A stretch of DNA of 64,000 nucleotides from CAYVVT01 sp964454335 (lineage in GTDB: Bacteria > Fidelibacterota > UBA8477 > JABMPR01): assembly GCA_964454335.1 (NCBI GenBank), contig CAYVVT010000003.1, positions 124,001 through 188,000 on the forward strand. Reading direction: 5' to 3'. Each line of letters begins with the position of its first letter. The first letter of the stretch is position 1. A model generated the notes under the pieces. It made no database searches. It had not been told where the DNA came from and saw only the letters and a program-made list of their open reading frames with translations. The position numbers and the translations under genes are program-made. Below, in pieces: positions 35,906-45,208 of the stretch.

Positions 35906-38730
35906 AATGGTCTGCCCCCACGGAATCGCATTGTTTTAATCTGAAAGGGTTTGAATTCCAAGTTCACCCGCTGATCCGGTACTGGCTGCCATTCCTCCAT
36001 GAGGTCCTCCAGCAAGGTACATTCGACCATCTCAGACACCGGCAGTCGCAATTCAACCCGTCGTTCTTGACCGGAGTATTCCCGAAGACGCAGCAGCGTA
36101 TCGCCGGATCCGTCCTCAGCCAACTTAAGGGTCATGACCTCAACACCGGCACCATCCATATCCATGAAGCGGTCGTTTCCGGAATTGATCTGGTCCCCTG
36201 TTGAACCACGTAGGGTGAAGAGCGGTGAGGTTAGTTCTGTCCCCTTGCGGTGAGCGTGCTCGATCTGTTCCATTGGATCCATTCCGGTGAGATCTTCAAT
36301 CTCAAAATAAAGCTCCAGATCCTGAAAGTGATATCCCATTCCCCACTGCCGATCGTCCCAGGCGTTTGCCGGCATGATCCTGAACCAGAGTTCGGAGACC
36401 TTATCTGGAACATACTGTCGGTACTGAGTGAGTGCAGGACCATCGGGTTCTGCTACCAGAGCATCCCGTGGATATACAGCGGTGCCACTATGCTTACCGG
36501 AGAGCAAGGCCCAGCGACCAATGGCATACATGTCAAAGCATGATCCCGGGAATTGATCATCCCCCGCCTGAAGGATCTGACCCGGTGCATCATAAACCAG
36601 TGATGATTGCTCCTCTCCACCAGGGAATACGACATACACTGCGGTAGGTGCCCCTGGTGTAGCTCCCAGTCGATCGAAGAATTCAGTACTCACCAGGCCC
36701 TCGTTATGAAAGGTGTAGGACATCCTGATGCCAGATCCTGTTTTTGAAGGACTTATCTGGCGCGTGAGCCAGTAATGAGAGTCAAGGAGATACCGGACGA
36801 TGAGAACAGCAGTCCCATCTTCATCAATCTTCTCAATAATCTCCTGAGTGGATCCATCCGGTATGTTCAATTCTTTCAGCACACCGGGCTTCCCTTCATA
36901 GATCTCTGGAATATAGCGGCCCATCTCAATGGGTGGATCCATGACAGATTCCCAGAAAGAGACTCTGCCAATTCCAGTATCCAGATATTTCCTCAGCTCT
37001 GAGAATGACGGTGTTTTGGGTTCAGTCCTGGATATTCCGGTTCGCAGCCGGAATGTGCGGAAACCCAAGCCTGGAATGTCAGGAACAGGAAGATCGACCT
37101 GACCAGCACTGGAGACCATTCCGACAGGTGATATCTGTCTATCACCCTCGAACAGGGCGACTCCAGTTCCCGGGTCCAACTCCTGCAGGTGCACCAGACC
37201 AGATCGTTTCCATGCCAGTGTGTTCAGGACGGTCACTTCCCCGTCAGCGCTGATGTCTGTATTCGATGTGACTGATGTATTGAACCGAGCCTTCAGTTCT
37301 GTTGCCTTCCCGTGAGCATCATAGATCTTCCCGTAGCCTTCCTGCAAGGCAGCGGCATTTACTTTGGGATCCTCACCATTCCAGACCTGGCCATTCCCGC
37401 TGTGCTCGTCCCAGGCCAGAAGCCCATGCCACAATCCATCAAACTCCAGCGTGGAGATAAGAGCGGGATCAACCATTCGATTTAGTATCTCGAGTCGTGG
37501 TATTTCATCCTGGAGACGCTTGGAGAGTGCTACCTCAACCGGATAGTGGGCACATGCGCCGATCCACCATTCATTGAGATCTCCTTTCCGGTGCGGGAAA
37601 GTTCCGCCGGCTTCTTTTCTCAGGGCATCAAAGAAGTGTCGCGGAGTGGATAATCGCAAACGTGGCCAAATCCACTTCGCATTCCAGTCCCTCACCACCT
37701 CGGCAGGTGTGAACTCGAGACGAAAGTTGTCATAGGCATACTGGATGTGGAGATTTCTGTAAGGGTACCCCTTCCGCTCCTGCCTCAGCAGCATCTCAGG
37801 GATCTTCTTTCTGGCTTCCTCAACACTGGTGGCGATCCCCCAGCGTTTGCCCTCCCAATAGGCATAGAAGGGATGATCCGTATACCAGGTAGTGACCGTG
37901 TCCCCAGTAGGTGCTTCCCATTCGAAGGGTCGTGGCAGGTCGATATCCCTCAATACGGGGGCACCAAAGTTGTTGTCGGCGATGATGAAGTTCCGGATCC
38001 CTGCCTGGGCCATCATCTGCACCCAACCAGCCGTACTACCGGGAACGTCACAGAGTAAGGCGGTCTCCACGGGTATCTTCCATTGTCTGCGTAATCTCCC
38101 GGCCAGGTAAAATGCCCTGACCGCTTCTTCATGTCCCAGGGCATCGGGATGCTCACCGGCATATAGTCCACCGAGCTCCATACGGCCTGATCTCAGTGTT
38201 CTGATGAGACGCTCGATGTCTCCCTCAGATCGTGAGAGCATGTATTGTTCAGCCTGCCAGGACACCTCCAACGTCCAGTGGAATTGCGATTCACCCTGCC
38301 AATGGCTCGTCTCATCAATATGATCCAATGCACGATCGGTATTCTCATTGTGGATGGCCGCAACTTCTGAAAGCGAACCTGTAAAACCCAGATCAACGTG
38401 GGAATGCAGGCTGATATAGACTTCCCACTCACGAGCCGGCTCAACGGACAGCGTTTGAACCGCGGTCCTGCCACCACATTTGATGATCCATTCTGACTGC
38501 CAGGCTTTATCCAACTCCGGCAGGATCACCTCAAACTTCTTTGGTGAGGTGTCCAGCGGTTCCAACTGACGATGATATTCCAGACCATTCCTGATCTTCA
38601 CCGTCAAGGTGGCTGATCCGGACAGGTCTGGATCGGTTTGAATTAAAATGACATCAAAGGCACGCATGGGACCATCAGGGTGACTGGCAACGAGGGGGAG
38701 CGCCTCTACTTTGAGTTCAATAGGATTCAT
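35902..38730 (-). CDS. GH38-family alpha-mannosidase-like glycoside hydrolase
   Basis: The 942-residue protein has an N-terminal beta domain (about 1-100), then the GH38 zinc motif LHSHVDLGFTG near 109-119, with a probable nucleophile Asp in LLCDVPGSTAGW near 230. The third-ligand region WDEHSGNG is near 430. All expected active-site landmarks are present. There is no signal peptide. The C-terminal sandwich domains are complete and end in MRFRGGRPL. It overlaps the DUF4185-like gene before it and the ROK kinase gene after it by 4 bases each, arguing for tight translational coupling within a mannoside-degrading operon. Confidence 0.8.
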   Translation of the reverse strand: MNPIELKVEALPLVASHPDGPMRAFDVILIQTDPDLSGSATLTVKIRNGLEYHRQLEPLDTSPKKFEVILPELDKAWQSEWIIKCGGRTAVQTLSVEPAREWEVYISLHSHVDLGFTGSLSEVAAIHNENTDRALDHIDETSHWQGESQFHWTLEVSWQAEQYMLSRSEGDIERLIRTLRSGRMELGGLYAGEHPDALGHEEAVRAFYLAGRLRRQWKIPVETALLCDVPGSTAGWVQMMAQAGIRNFIIADNNFGAPVLRDIDLPRPFEWEAPTGDTVTTWYTDHPFYAYWEGKRWGIATSVEEARKKIPEMLLRQERKGYPYRNLHIQYAYDNFRLEFTPAEVVRDWNAKWIWPRLRLSTPRHFFDALRKEAGGTFPHRKGDLNEWWIGACAHYPVEVALSKRLQDEIPRLEILNRMVDPALISTLEFDGLWHGLLAWDEHSGNGQVWNGEDPKVNAAALQEGYGKIYDAHGKATELKARFNTSVTSNTDISADGEVTVLNTLAWKRSGLVHLQELDPGTGVALFEGDRQISPVGMVSSAGQVDLPVPDIPGLGFRTFRLRTGISRTEPKTPSFSELRKYLDTGIGRVSFWESVMDPPIEMGRYIPEIYEGKPGVLKELNIPDGSTQEIIEKIDEDGTAVLIVRYLLDSHYWLTRQISPSKTGSGIRMSYTFHNEGLVSTEFFDRLGATPGAPTAVYVVFPGGEEQSSLVYDAPGQILQAGDDQFPGSCFDMYAIGRWALLSGKHSGTAVYPRDALVAEPDGPALTQYRQYVPDKVSELWFRIMPANAWDDRQWGMGYHFQDLELYFEIEDLTGMDPMEQIEHAHRKGTELTSPLFTLRGSTGDQINSGNDRFMDMDGAGVEVMTLKLAEDGSGDTLLRLREYSGQERRVELRLPVSEMVECTLLEDLMEEWQPVPDQRVNLEFKPFQIKTMRFRGGRPL

Positions 38731-39818
38731 TTGAATGAGATCTGCATCAAGTGGGGAAAGTATTCTTCGAATTCGATATAGGTGACGTAGATGGTCTGCC
38801 CACCGTCCGTGCTGAGCCAGGGATGTTCTTTACCGGCATAGAGCAACGGCGGGTATGGTAGTTGCCGGGTACGAGGATGATGGGCTTCAAACAGTTCTAT
38901 CCCTGCTGACCAGGGACCCCAGGGGGTCGGTGCCTGACGCAGCAGGACCTTTCCTGTCATGATGAAACTGTGAACGGCGATATATGAATTCAGGTAAGAA
39001 TTGTAGGAGACCGAAAGTTCATTGGGAAAATCACTGAAAATTACAGCTGCATTCTGCACGTCGGCGGACCAGTTTGACCCACCTGCATAATATTCATAGG
39101 CCTTGAGATTAGCCAATTCTCCAGGTGCAACCCGAGCAACTGATCCTTCTTGAAGGTGAGTGGCAGGATTTTGCCGTACACCATAGACATACACATGGGG
39201 ATCATCTGGTACAATGAGCACCGCCGATCCGAATCTGGCGGTTTCTGCAGACCAGAACAATCCATTCTCTGGTCCCCCAGTACGGTGGAATGACCATGTC
39301 TTACTATCCCCCTGGGCCAGCCCGCTGCCAAGTACATCGAAATTGACCGGGAAAGGTCCTTTCTCCAGCATCCTGACCTTGACATAGAAGAGGCTTAAAA
39401 CACCTTTATGTTCAATGCCATGGAGACACCAGATACGCACATCATCGGGATCCTCGTCACTGAGATGTGGCAACAGGTTCTTAACCTCATCACCGTTGTC
39501 CATGATATAGGAGAAATTCGATAGCAATTGAGAACGATCCCGGGACTGGATGATCATACCGCAGTTGTTGATCATTCTTCGTACACCGGCTTTACCGGTC
39601 ATGTCCCAGGGACCCACCGGTTTGCCATTTGGATACCACAGACTTTCGTTGGCCCGGCGTTTTCCGAAAATGGTATCTCCGAAGAATACCATGAGGCGCC
39701 CGTCTTCCAGCGGGATAGAGAATGCTCCATCCTGACCCACCATCTCCAGGTCATTATTCACGAATTGGGGTCCCAGGTCTTTGATGTCAGCGATCTCGGG
39801 GGAACGCAATTCAATCAT
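38727..39818 (-). CDS. DUF4185/DUF5005-like beta-propeller protein without signal peptide
   Basis: The 363-residue protein shares landmarks with the exported proteins at 9039 and 14261: FFGDTIFGK, INNCGMII and a late GPWSAGIELF followed by AGKEHPWL. Unlike those it has no signal peptide and would be cytoplasmic, acting on imported oligosaccharides beside the GH38 enzymes. The chosen ATG overlaps the upstream GH38 stop by 8 bases and has AAGGGAG close by; a longer frame starting inside that gene is unlikely. DUF4185 proteins include GH183 endo-D-arabinanases. Glycosidase activity is inferred from fold and context only. Confidence 0.65.
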   Translation of the reverse strand: MIELRSPEIADIKDLGPQFVNNDLEMVGQDGAFSIPLEDGRLMVFFGDTIFGKRRANESLWYPNGKPVGPWDMTGKAGVRRMINNCGMIIQSRDRSQLLSNFSYIMDNGDEVKNLLPHLSDEDPDDVRIWCLHGIEHKGVLSLFYVKVRMLEKGPFPVNFDVLGSGLAQGDSKTWSFHRTGGPENGLFWSAETARFGSAVLIVPDDPHVYVYGVRQNPATHLQEGSVARVAPGELANLKAYEYYAGGSNWSADVQNAAVIFSDFPNELSVSYNSYLNSYIAVHSFIMTGKVLLRQAPTPWGPWSAGIELFEAHHPRTRQLPYPPLLYAGKEHPWLSTDGGQTIYVTYIEFEEYFPHLMQISFK

Positions 39819-42800
39819 CTCCCTTTTCCTGCTGCAGCCAATCCATTCTGAGTGTCCGGATCTCCCGGGGTCCAAGCTTCAGTCGGACTGAATCGCCTTT
39901 GACTTTGACAGCCTGTCCTCGCTCTTCTTTGAGGCTGGATTCATATATCTGCCCGCGATCATTAAAAAATGGACTTCGCAAGACCGCCTTCAGGTCTTTA
40001 ACGGGATCGTGGTTCTGGATGCGGATCAGGAATCCCTCACCATCCGTACAGGGATGGACTGCCAACAAGGACACACCTTTCCCTTTAAGCTCAAATACAC
40101 TCTCACTGGCAGGTTTTGTCCTGAACCAGGTGTGTCCTAAAATCAATGGTTCAGCTGCAGACGTTGTCAACTCTGTCAGGTCCCTGACGCCAGATTTCTT
40201 TGTCAGGGGTTGTGAATTCAGGTGGAATGTGACCCATCCGTCATTTGCTTCATTCCGGTTCCAGGACAGGGGGAAGTTATTGAACAAACCCAACACTGGA
40301 TTCAACCCATCGGGCTTAAGGTTTTCAAGATATAGAACGCGGGCATCCCGTGAGGCAATACCAAGCTGGAATTCATCCAGGTTCAACAGGAGGCCTTGTC
40401 GCAGTGACAGAGAATAATCTGGGACTCCCGGCAGCAGATCCACCTCTGGATCCATCCAGCCACCACCGATCTGAGCTTTGAGCCCACCCTGTGCAACCTT
40501 GGGTAGCGCATAGCCATATTCCACCAGTTCCTCAGTTTCCTCCAGCGATTCCAGATCGTATGAAACGCTGGTAGTGATCCCTTTGATACCGGCCCAGAAT
40601 CCCCACTCAATGAACCAGTTCGGCGCTNNNNNNNNNNNNNNNNNNNNNNNNGCGGGCTGGTGGTCGATGATCTCCATCTCCGCACTTTCGTAGTTCAAAC
40701 GTTCGAAGGATTCACCGATCAATGGGCGACGGGAGACCAGCATTTGCTCGTTGAGGATCTCAGTGAGATCTCCCAGCTGTTTATCCCTATAGTGAACAAA
40801 TGGACGCGTCACGTCTGTGCCTACCTTGATGTCATATTGAGCAGATGATATTGAACGAGTCTCAGGATCCCAACTGACCTCTGCCACCAGCGATTGGTTG
40901 GATTCCGTGATCTTCCTGAGAGCGAATTTGGTATAGCCCATTGGGGCCAGATCCCTGGCAACGTAGATCAGCGTGCGCGGATCCTGCCAGGCACTTGTGA
41001 GGATCTGATCCGTTCGAATATCCACAAGACCGATGGCTGGATCCTGATCGGTCCGGAATCCCAGGGTCACCACTTCATCCCGGGGCTGAGCGGAGGGATT
41101 GAAGATCAGGACACCCTCCTGCTCGAAGGTCGCCTCATGTTCAGCCAGACGGTATTTCTCCCTCTCGGCCCAATCCCAGGCGTGCTGCCAGGCCCTGTCG
41201 ATGTAGAATTGCCGTGCATTCGCAGCCAAGGCATTCTCTTCTGCTGAGCCGTATCCAGCTTCCAGACCGCTGCCATGACCGGAATAATCCAGCAGTCCTG
41301 AATAACTTTTTTGTAGCGGTGATAGGGCGGGTGCACCAGATCTGAGTAATAGCTGGTTTGCCACGGACAACTTCGCTGCTGATTCAACGAGTCCCTGCGT
41401 ACCACGCTGCTGGATCATCCGGGCCACCTCACCCTGTGAGCGTGTTTCCCAGGGACTGGTCCAGTCTCCATTCAGTACAGGTAGTTCGGAGATATCCTCC
41501 TTCAGAAGCTTCTCGGTGTATGCTGCACTGGTGGAGACGATGAACCTCGGCCAGGCATACTCCTCGTTCCAGGCCTTGATGTTCGCAAGCTGGGTGTCGG
41601 GTACACCACCATTGTCCAGGAATGATGCCAATAATCCTACATGGTCATAGGGCCAGCCCCGTAACCTGAGACCCTCCAACTGTCCATTGATGAGGTGAGG
41701 CATAGCAGCAAGACCGACTTCCAATCCATGGGCAAGTCCCTCATTGTAGGTCTCACCCAGGAAGGTGATCACCTGACTACCATCTGAGCCCTCCCAGTTG
41801 AAGATCTTGGGCAGGTTCCGTTGCAGGCTGTAATCGTTGTATACCTCGTTTATGCCGGCGAAGATAACCTCGGTCCCAAGTTCATTGAGCAGGGAAGGCC
41901 ATAACCATGACATACCGGGTGTGTCATTGTAGAGCAATGAATTGAACTCAATGCCTTCAGCCAGGAGATCTCTGGCATGATGGAAATTGGCCGCAGCCTC
42001 GCCTTCGGACACCATCCCGGTGAAGGGATTGCTCCAGGCAGGAGAAAGGGCGATCCGTCCTGAGCGTACGCTGTCCAGTACTTCCTGATATGCCCCCTCA
42101 CCGTAGCGGGAGCGATATTGGTCCAGCTCCCAGAGAGATTCAATCGTCCAATTGAATTGAGGATCCAAATTCAACTGAACCATCACTTTATCAAGATTTC
42201 GTGCATGGATCTCTGCAGTGATGGGTTGGGTATGCGTGTAACCAATGTCCTGGTGAGAAAAGGGGATGTAATAGAGTTCCCATAGAGGCTGGGGTTCCAG
42301 GACCACATCTTTATGAAGCTTCTGGTTCTCCAGGCGGAGCAGGGCACTGAAGCTTGCGCCGTCCTGCATGGCCGGCAACCAGACCTCGTGCATACTTCTT
42401 CCGATGGAACAAGATCCAATATCCACCTCTGACTGCCTATCTCCCCAGATCAATGTGCCAGTTGCAGCCGTCTTCCTGAAATGTTCAACCTGAATGAGCG
42501 TTTTCTGGAGCAGAGATCCATCCTGCGCTGTCTTGAAAAGCGGTGTACTTCGCATATTGAAGGAAGCAGATCTGTCCAGACGGGGTATGCGGATGCGGAC
42601 ATCCGCAGGGATCTCTCCTTCGCCATCGACCAGACGGGCATAGAAGCCCCAGTGCCAGGGTTTTGGGCCAAAGAAACTCAGTCCGTAGCTCAAATGGGTC
42701 TGGTAGATCTTCAGGGTCAATTGATTGGGACCAGCCTGCAGGTCAAGCGTGATCCGATTCTGGTCTGCGGCAGCCGGCTGGGCCTGGGAATGCCTGAAAA

Positions 42801-43269
42801 CCTCCTGTCCGTTCAGAAATACTTGATGTTCATCTGCGGCCCCCATCAGCAAATCGATGGATTGTGCCTGTTGCGACTCCAGGATGACCCGAACATAGGC
42901 GGCCTTGGCGTGCCACACCCTCTCGGGATCTGTGCCCGGGGGTAGCCATGACAAGGTTTGGTGAAGATCAGTGTAGCCAGATTCGTCGGGTGATTGATAG
43001 AACCAGGTCACTTCTCCACCCTGTACCAGTTTCGTCTCGACGGATTTACCCAACTGCGGCGCTGCGGCAAGGGTTTCAAGCGTGTCTGAATATTTGATCC
43101 AACCGAAGCCATGCTGCTCTTGAGTTATCGGTCCCAGGACGAGAACCTGTGGGATGCGACCCAGAGGATCCAATTCCATGTAGCGCATGTCGGTGTTGGT
43201 AGCATCGGGTGATGCAAAGGCAATACGTATGGCTACAGATATCCCGATAATAGTGCGACGATCCATCAT
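39811..43269 (-). CDS. Large GH38-family mannosidase-like protein containing an assembly gap
   Basis: The roughly 1152-residue protein has long N-terminal beta regions (about 1-330, including a jelly-roll-like part with VRVILES near 127). The GH38 core follows with IPFSHQDIGYTH near 345, probable nucleophile in LLYNDTPGMSWLW near 455, and LLDYSGHGSG near 660. The C-terminal sandwich domains end near RTLRMDWLQ. A run of 24 N at 40628-40651 keeps the frame open (24 is divisible by three) but replaces about eight residues, so its true length may differ. The N-terminus is not a clear signal peptide. It overlaps the DUF4432-like gene by 4 bases. It is the longest of the four GH38 proteins. Confidence 0.75.
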   Translation of the reverse strand: MMDRRTIIGISVAIRIAFASPDATNTDMRYMELDPLGRIPQVLVLGPITQEQHGFGWIKYSDTLETLAAAPQLGKSVETKLVQGGEVTWFYQSPDESGYTDLHQTLSWLPPGTDPERVWHAKAAYVRVILESQQAQSIDLLMGAADEHQVFLNGQEVFRHSQAQPAAADQNRITLDLQAGPNQLTLKIYQTHLSYGLSFFGPKPWHWGFYARLVDGEGEIPADVRIRIPRLDRSASFNMRSTPLFKTAQDGSLLQKTLIQVEHFRKTAATGTLIWGDRQSEVDIGSCSIGRSMHEVWLPAMQDGASFSALLRLENQKLHKDVVLEPQPLWELYYIPFSHQDIGYTHTQPITAEIHARNLDKVMVQLNLDPQFNWTIESLWELDQYRSRYGEGAYQEVLDSVRSGRIALSPAWSNPFTGMVSEGEAAANFHHARDLLAEGIEFNSLLYNDTPGMSWLWPSLLNELGTEVIFAGINEVYNDYSLQRNLPKIFNWEGSDGSQVITFLGETYNEGLAHGLEVGLAAMPHLINGQLEGLRLRGWPYDHVGLLASFLDNGGVPDTQLANIKAWNEEYAWPRFIVSTSAAYTEKLLKEDISELPVLNGDWTSPWETRSQGEVARMIQQRGTQGLVESAAKLSVANQLLLRSGAPALSPLQKSYSGLLDYSGHGSGLEAGYGSAEENALAANARQFYIDRAWQHAWDWAEREKYRLAEHEATFEQEGVLIFNPSAQPRDEVVTLGFRTDQDPAIGLVDIRTDQILTSAWQDPRTLIYVARDLAPMGYTKFALRKITESNQSLVAEVSWDPETRSISSAQYDIKVGTDVTRPFVHYRDKQLGDLTEILNEQMLVSRRPLIGESFERLNYESAEMEIIDHQPXXXXXXXXXAPNWFIEWGFWAGIKGITTSVSYDLESLEETEELVEYGYALPKVAQGGLKAQIGGGWMDPEVDLLPGVPDYSLSLRQGLLLNLDEFQLGIASRDARVLYLENLKPDGLNPVLGLFNNFPLSWNRNEANDGWVTFHLNSQPLTKKSGVRDLTELTTSAAEPLILGHTWFRTKPASESVFELKGKGVSLLAVHPCTDGEGFLIRIQNHDPVKDLKAVLRSPFFNDRGQIYESSLKEERGQAVKVKGDSVRLKLGPREIRTLRMDWLQQEKGDD
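40628..40651. other. Assembly gap (24 N)
   Basis: Twenty-four undetermined bases lie inside the GH38 gene at 39811-43269. The flanking frame is consistent on both sides, so this may be a short scaffold gap of unknown true size rather than a frameshift. Confidence 0.99.
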
Positions 43270-44348
43270 CCCTCGACATCCCCTTGTTCATTGATACTCG
43301 TTACCTCGGTGAGACCCTCATACACCACTGCGGTCAAATGTGTCTCGATGACTGCATTCCCCGAAATCGATTTATGCCTTCCACTCCGAACCACGTCATC
43401 CAGTCCTGAACCAGGCCAGGAACTGAAGGGTTCCAATCCCATATTATAGGTCTGGCTGAACCAGGGTGCACCTTCCCCCCCACCGAAGACCTGCCAGCAC
43501 CAGATCGTATCGAAGATCTTCGAATCGAACCGCAGACCGAATCCCAGCTGCCGTTTGGTATGGGTAAGTGCATACCAGGGTTCTGTCAGATCGGTGAGAT
43601 AGCTCATGTCCATCTTGCGGCTGGATTTGGGGAGCACTTTACGAAAATCTATTTCCCTGCCGTCAAGATCGGTGGCGGTGGGATAAGTGAATTCGGCAGC
43701 GGTCTCGAATCGCTGGTTCTTACTGTAAGGGTTCTCATGGATCTTTATGGAACGAGCGGCGCAATCCAGACGACACCACTCATCCATGAAGGGTTCTCCC
43801 AGGGCAACATGATGTCCCCACATGAAATCCATGGGCTCAGATGACAGATTCGTGAGGATTTCTGAAATATGGAGTTTCGCTTCACCGCTATTCAAGGTCA
43901 TGCGTCGTTCCAGGAGGTATGGTGTACGCAGTGTTCTCACAGTGAATTGCACACTTACCCGGTCAGGATGGTCCTCAAGGACAGTGACCTCCCAGGGCAG
44001 CTGGCAAACCTCGCCATGCTGACCATAGGATACTTCGGCGTGGATGTTTTCAGCACCCCCGGAAGGAAAGATCTCCTGCCAACCACCGGCATAGTGGTCC
44101 ATGAATGGTCCAGCGGCAGTGGTGTTTGTGGGTGTGTGAGTCGATGGATTGTGCAGGCCCATTGGGGTTTGCCACATGAAATCCGTATCCGTGGGTTTGT
44201 GTAGAAACTCGTAAATGTCGGCGCCTTTATCCACGAGTATTGTGACCCGCAATTTCTCATTCTGCATCACCAGCGTACGCAGTCCATAGAGTGTGGCATC
44301 GGATTGCAGCCGGCAGCCATAATTCCTTTTGGAGTCGAAGCGTTCCAT
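43266..44348 (-). CDS. DUF4432/aldose-1-epimerase-like protein
   Basis: The 360-residue protein has the galactose-mutarotase-like beta-sandwich of DUF4432 proteins. ILVDKGADIYEF near 38-49, GGWQEIFPSGG near 86-96, MWGHHVALGEPF near 175-186 and an acidic strand region near 290 are the visible landmarks. Members of this superfamily bind or epimerise sugars at C1. The second of two adjacent ATG codons is used because AGGGG lies at proper distance; the first forms TGATG with the ABC permease stop. It connects the sugar importer to the GH38 genes in one transcript. Anomer conversion of released mannose (or another aldose) is a reasonable but unproven role. Confidence 0.72.
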   Translation of the reverse strand: MERFDSKRNYGCRLQSDATLYGLRTLVMQNEKLRVTILVDKGADIYEFLHKPTDTDFMWQTPMGLHNPSTHTPTNTTAAGPFMDHYAGGWQEIFPSGGAENIHAEVSYGQHGEVCQLPWEVTVLEDHPDRVSVQFTVRTLRTPYLLERRMTLNSGEAKLHISEILTNLSSEPMDFMWGHHVALGEPFMDEWCRLDCAARSIKIHENPYSKNQRFETAAEFTYPTATDLDGREIDFRKVLPKSSRKMDMSYLTDLTEPWYALTHTKRQLGFGLRFDSKIFDTIWCWQVFGGGEGAPWFSQTYNMGLEPFSSWPGSGLDDVVRSGRHKSISGNAVIETHLTAVVYEGLTEVTSINEQGDVEG

Positions 44349-44350
44349 CA

Positions 44351-45208
44351 TCACCCCTTTATACCGCTCATCATGAGTCCGCGGATGAAATAGCGCTGGA
44401 AGAAGAAGAACAGAAGGATCACTGGAAGCATCATCAGGATGGAAGCCACCATGAGGAGGGCCCATTCTGTCTTGTGCTGCCCGACGAACATGACGATCCC
44501 CAGTGCCATGGTGCTCTTGAGTTTATCAGATAGGTAAATGAGTGGACTCAGGAAATCGTTCCATGTAAACAGGAAACTCATGATGCCCACTGTGGCAAGT
44601 GCCGGTTTGGCCAGAGGCAGCACGATTCTCCAATAGATCTGGAATTCATTGCAGCCATCGATACGAGCCGCGTCAAAAAGGTCTCTTGGAATGGTCAGGA
44701 AGAACTGACGCAACAGGAAGATGTTGAATGCACCTCCCCCGAAGAATGCCGGAACGATGAGTGGTTTGAAGCTGTCCAGCCATCCAAAACCCTTATAGAG
44801 TACAAAAACCGGGATCATCGTCACCTGCATTGGCAGCATCATGGTGACCAGCACGATGATGAACACCTTGTCTCGTCCAGGCCATTTCAGCACGCTGAAA
44901 CCATATGCTACCAGTGAAGCAGACAACAGTGTCCCCAGGATAAAGAGGGAGGTGACAAACATCGAATTCTTGAAATAGGTCCAGAAGGGCATGCCTTCGA
45001 ACACACGCAGGTAATTCTCCCAATGGAATTCATCCGGCCACATGCTGGTGGCGCTCATGCTGATGGCCGCATCATCCTTGAGGCTGGTGGAGACCATCCA
45101 GATGAAGGGCATGAGGAACAGCAGGGCAAAGGTGATGACAAACAGGTAGGAACCTGCCCGCTTCGATATGCGCAGGATCCTGGGCCAGTTCCACTTCGGT
45201 GCCCTCAT
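44351..45208 (-). CDS. ABC sugar transporter permease (MalG/LacG type)
   Basis: The 285-residue inner-membrane protein has six hydrophobic segments. The EAA-type cytoplasmic loop reads DAARIDGCNEFQIYWRIVLP near 190-210, which contacts the transporter ATPase. The C-terminal membrane segment ends with RYFIRGLMMSGIKG, typical of the CUT1 carbohydrate family. It overlaps the preceding permease by 4 bases and is followed directly by the DUF4432-like gene. With the binding protein and the other permease it forms an importer for oligosaccharides. No ATP-binding subunit gene is found in this window. Confidence 0.9.
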   Translation of the reverse strand: MRAPKWNWPRILRISKRAGSYLFVITFALLFLMPFIWMVSTSLKDDAAISMSATSMWPDEFHWENYLRVFEGMPFWTYFKNSMFVTSLFILGTLLSASLVAYGFSVLKWPGRDKVFIIVLVTMMLPMQVTMIPVFVLYKGFGWLDSFKPLIVPAFFGGGAFNIFLLRQFFLTIPRDLFDAARIDGCNEFQIYWRIVLPLAKPALATVGIMSFLFTWNDFLSPLIYLSDKLKSTMALGIVMFVGQHKTEWALLMVASILMMLPVILLFFFFQRYFIRGLMMSGIKG

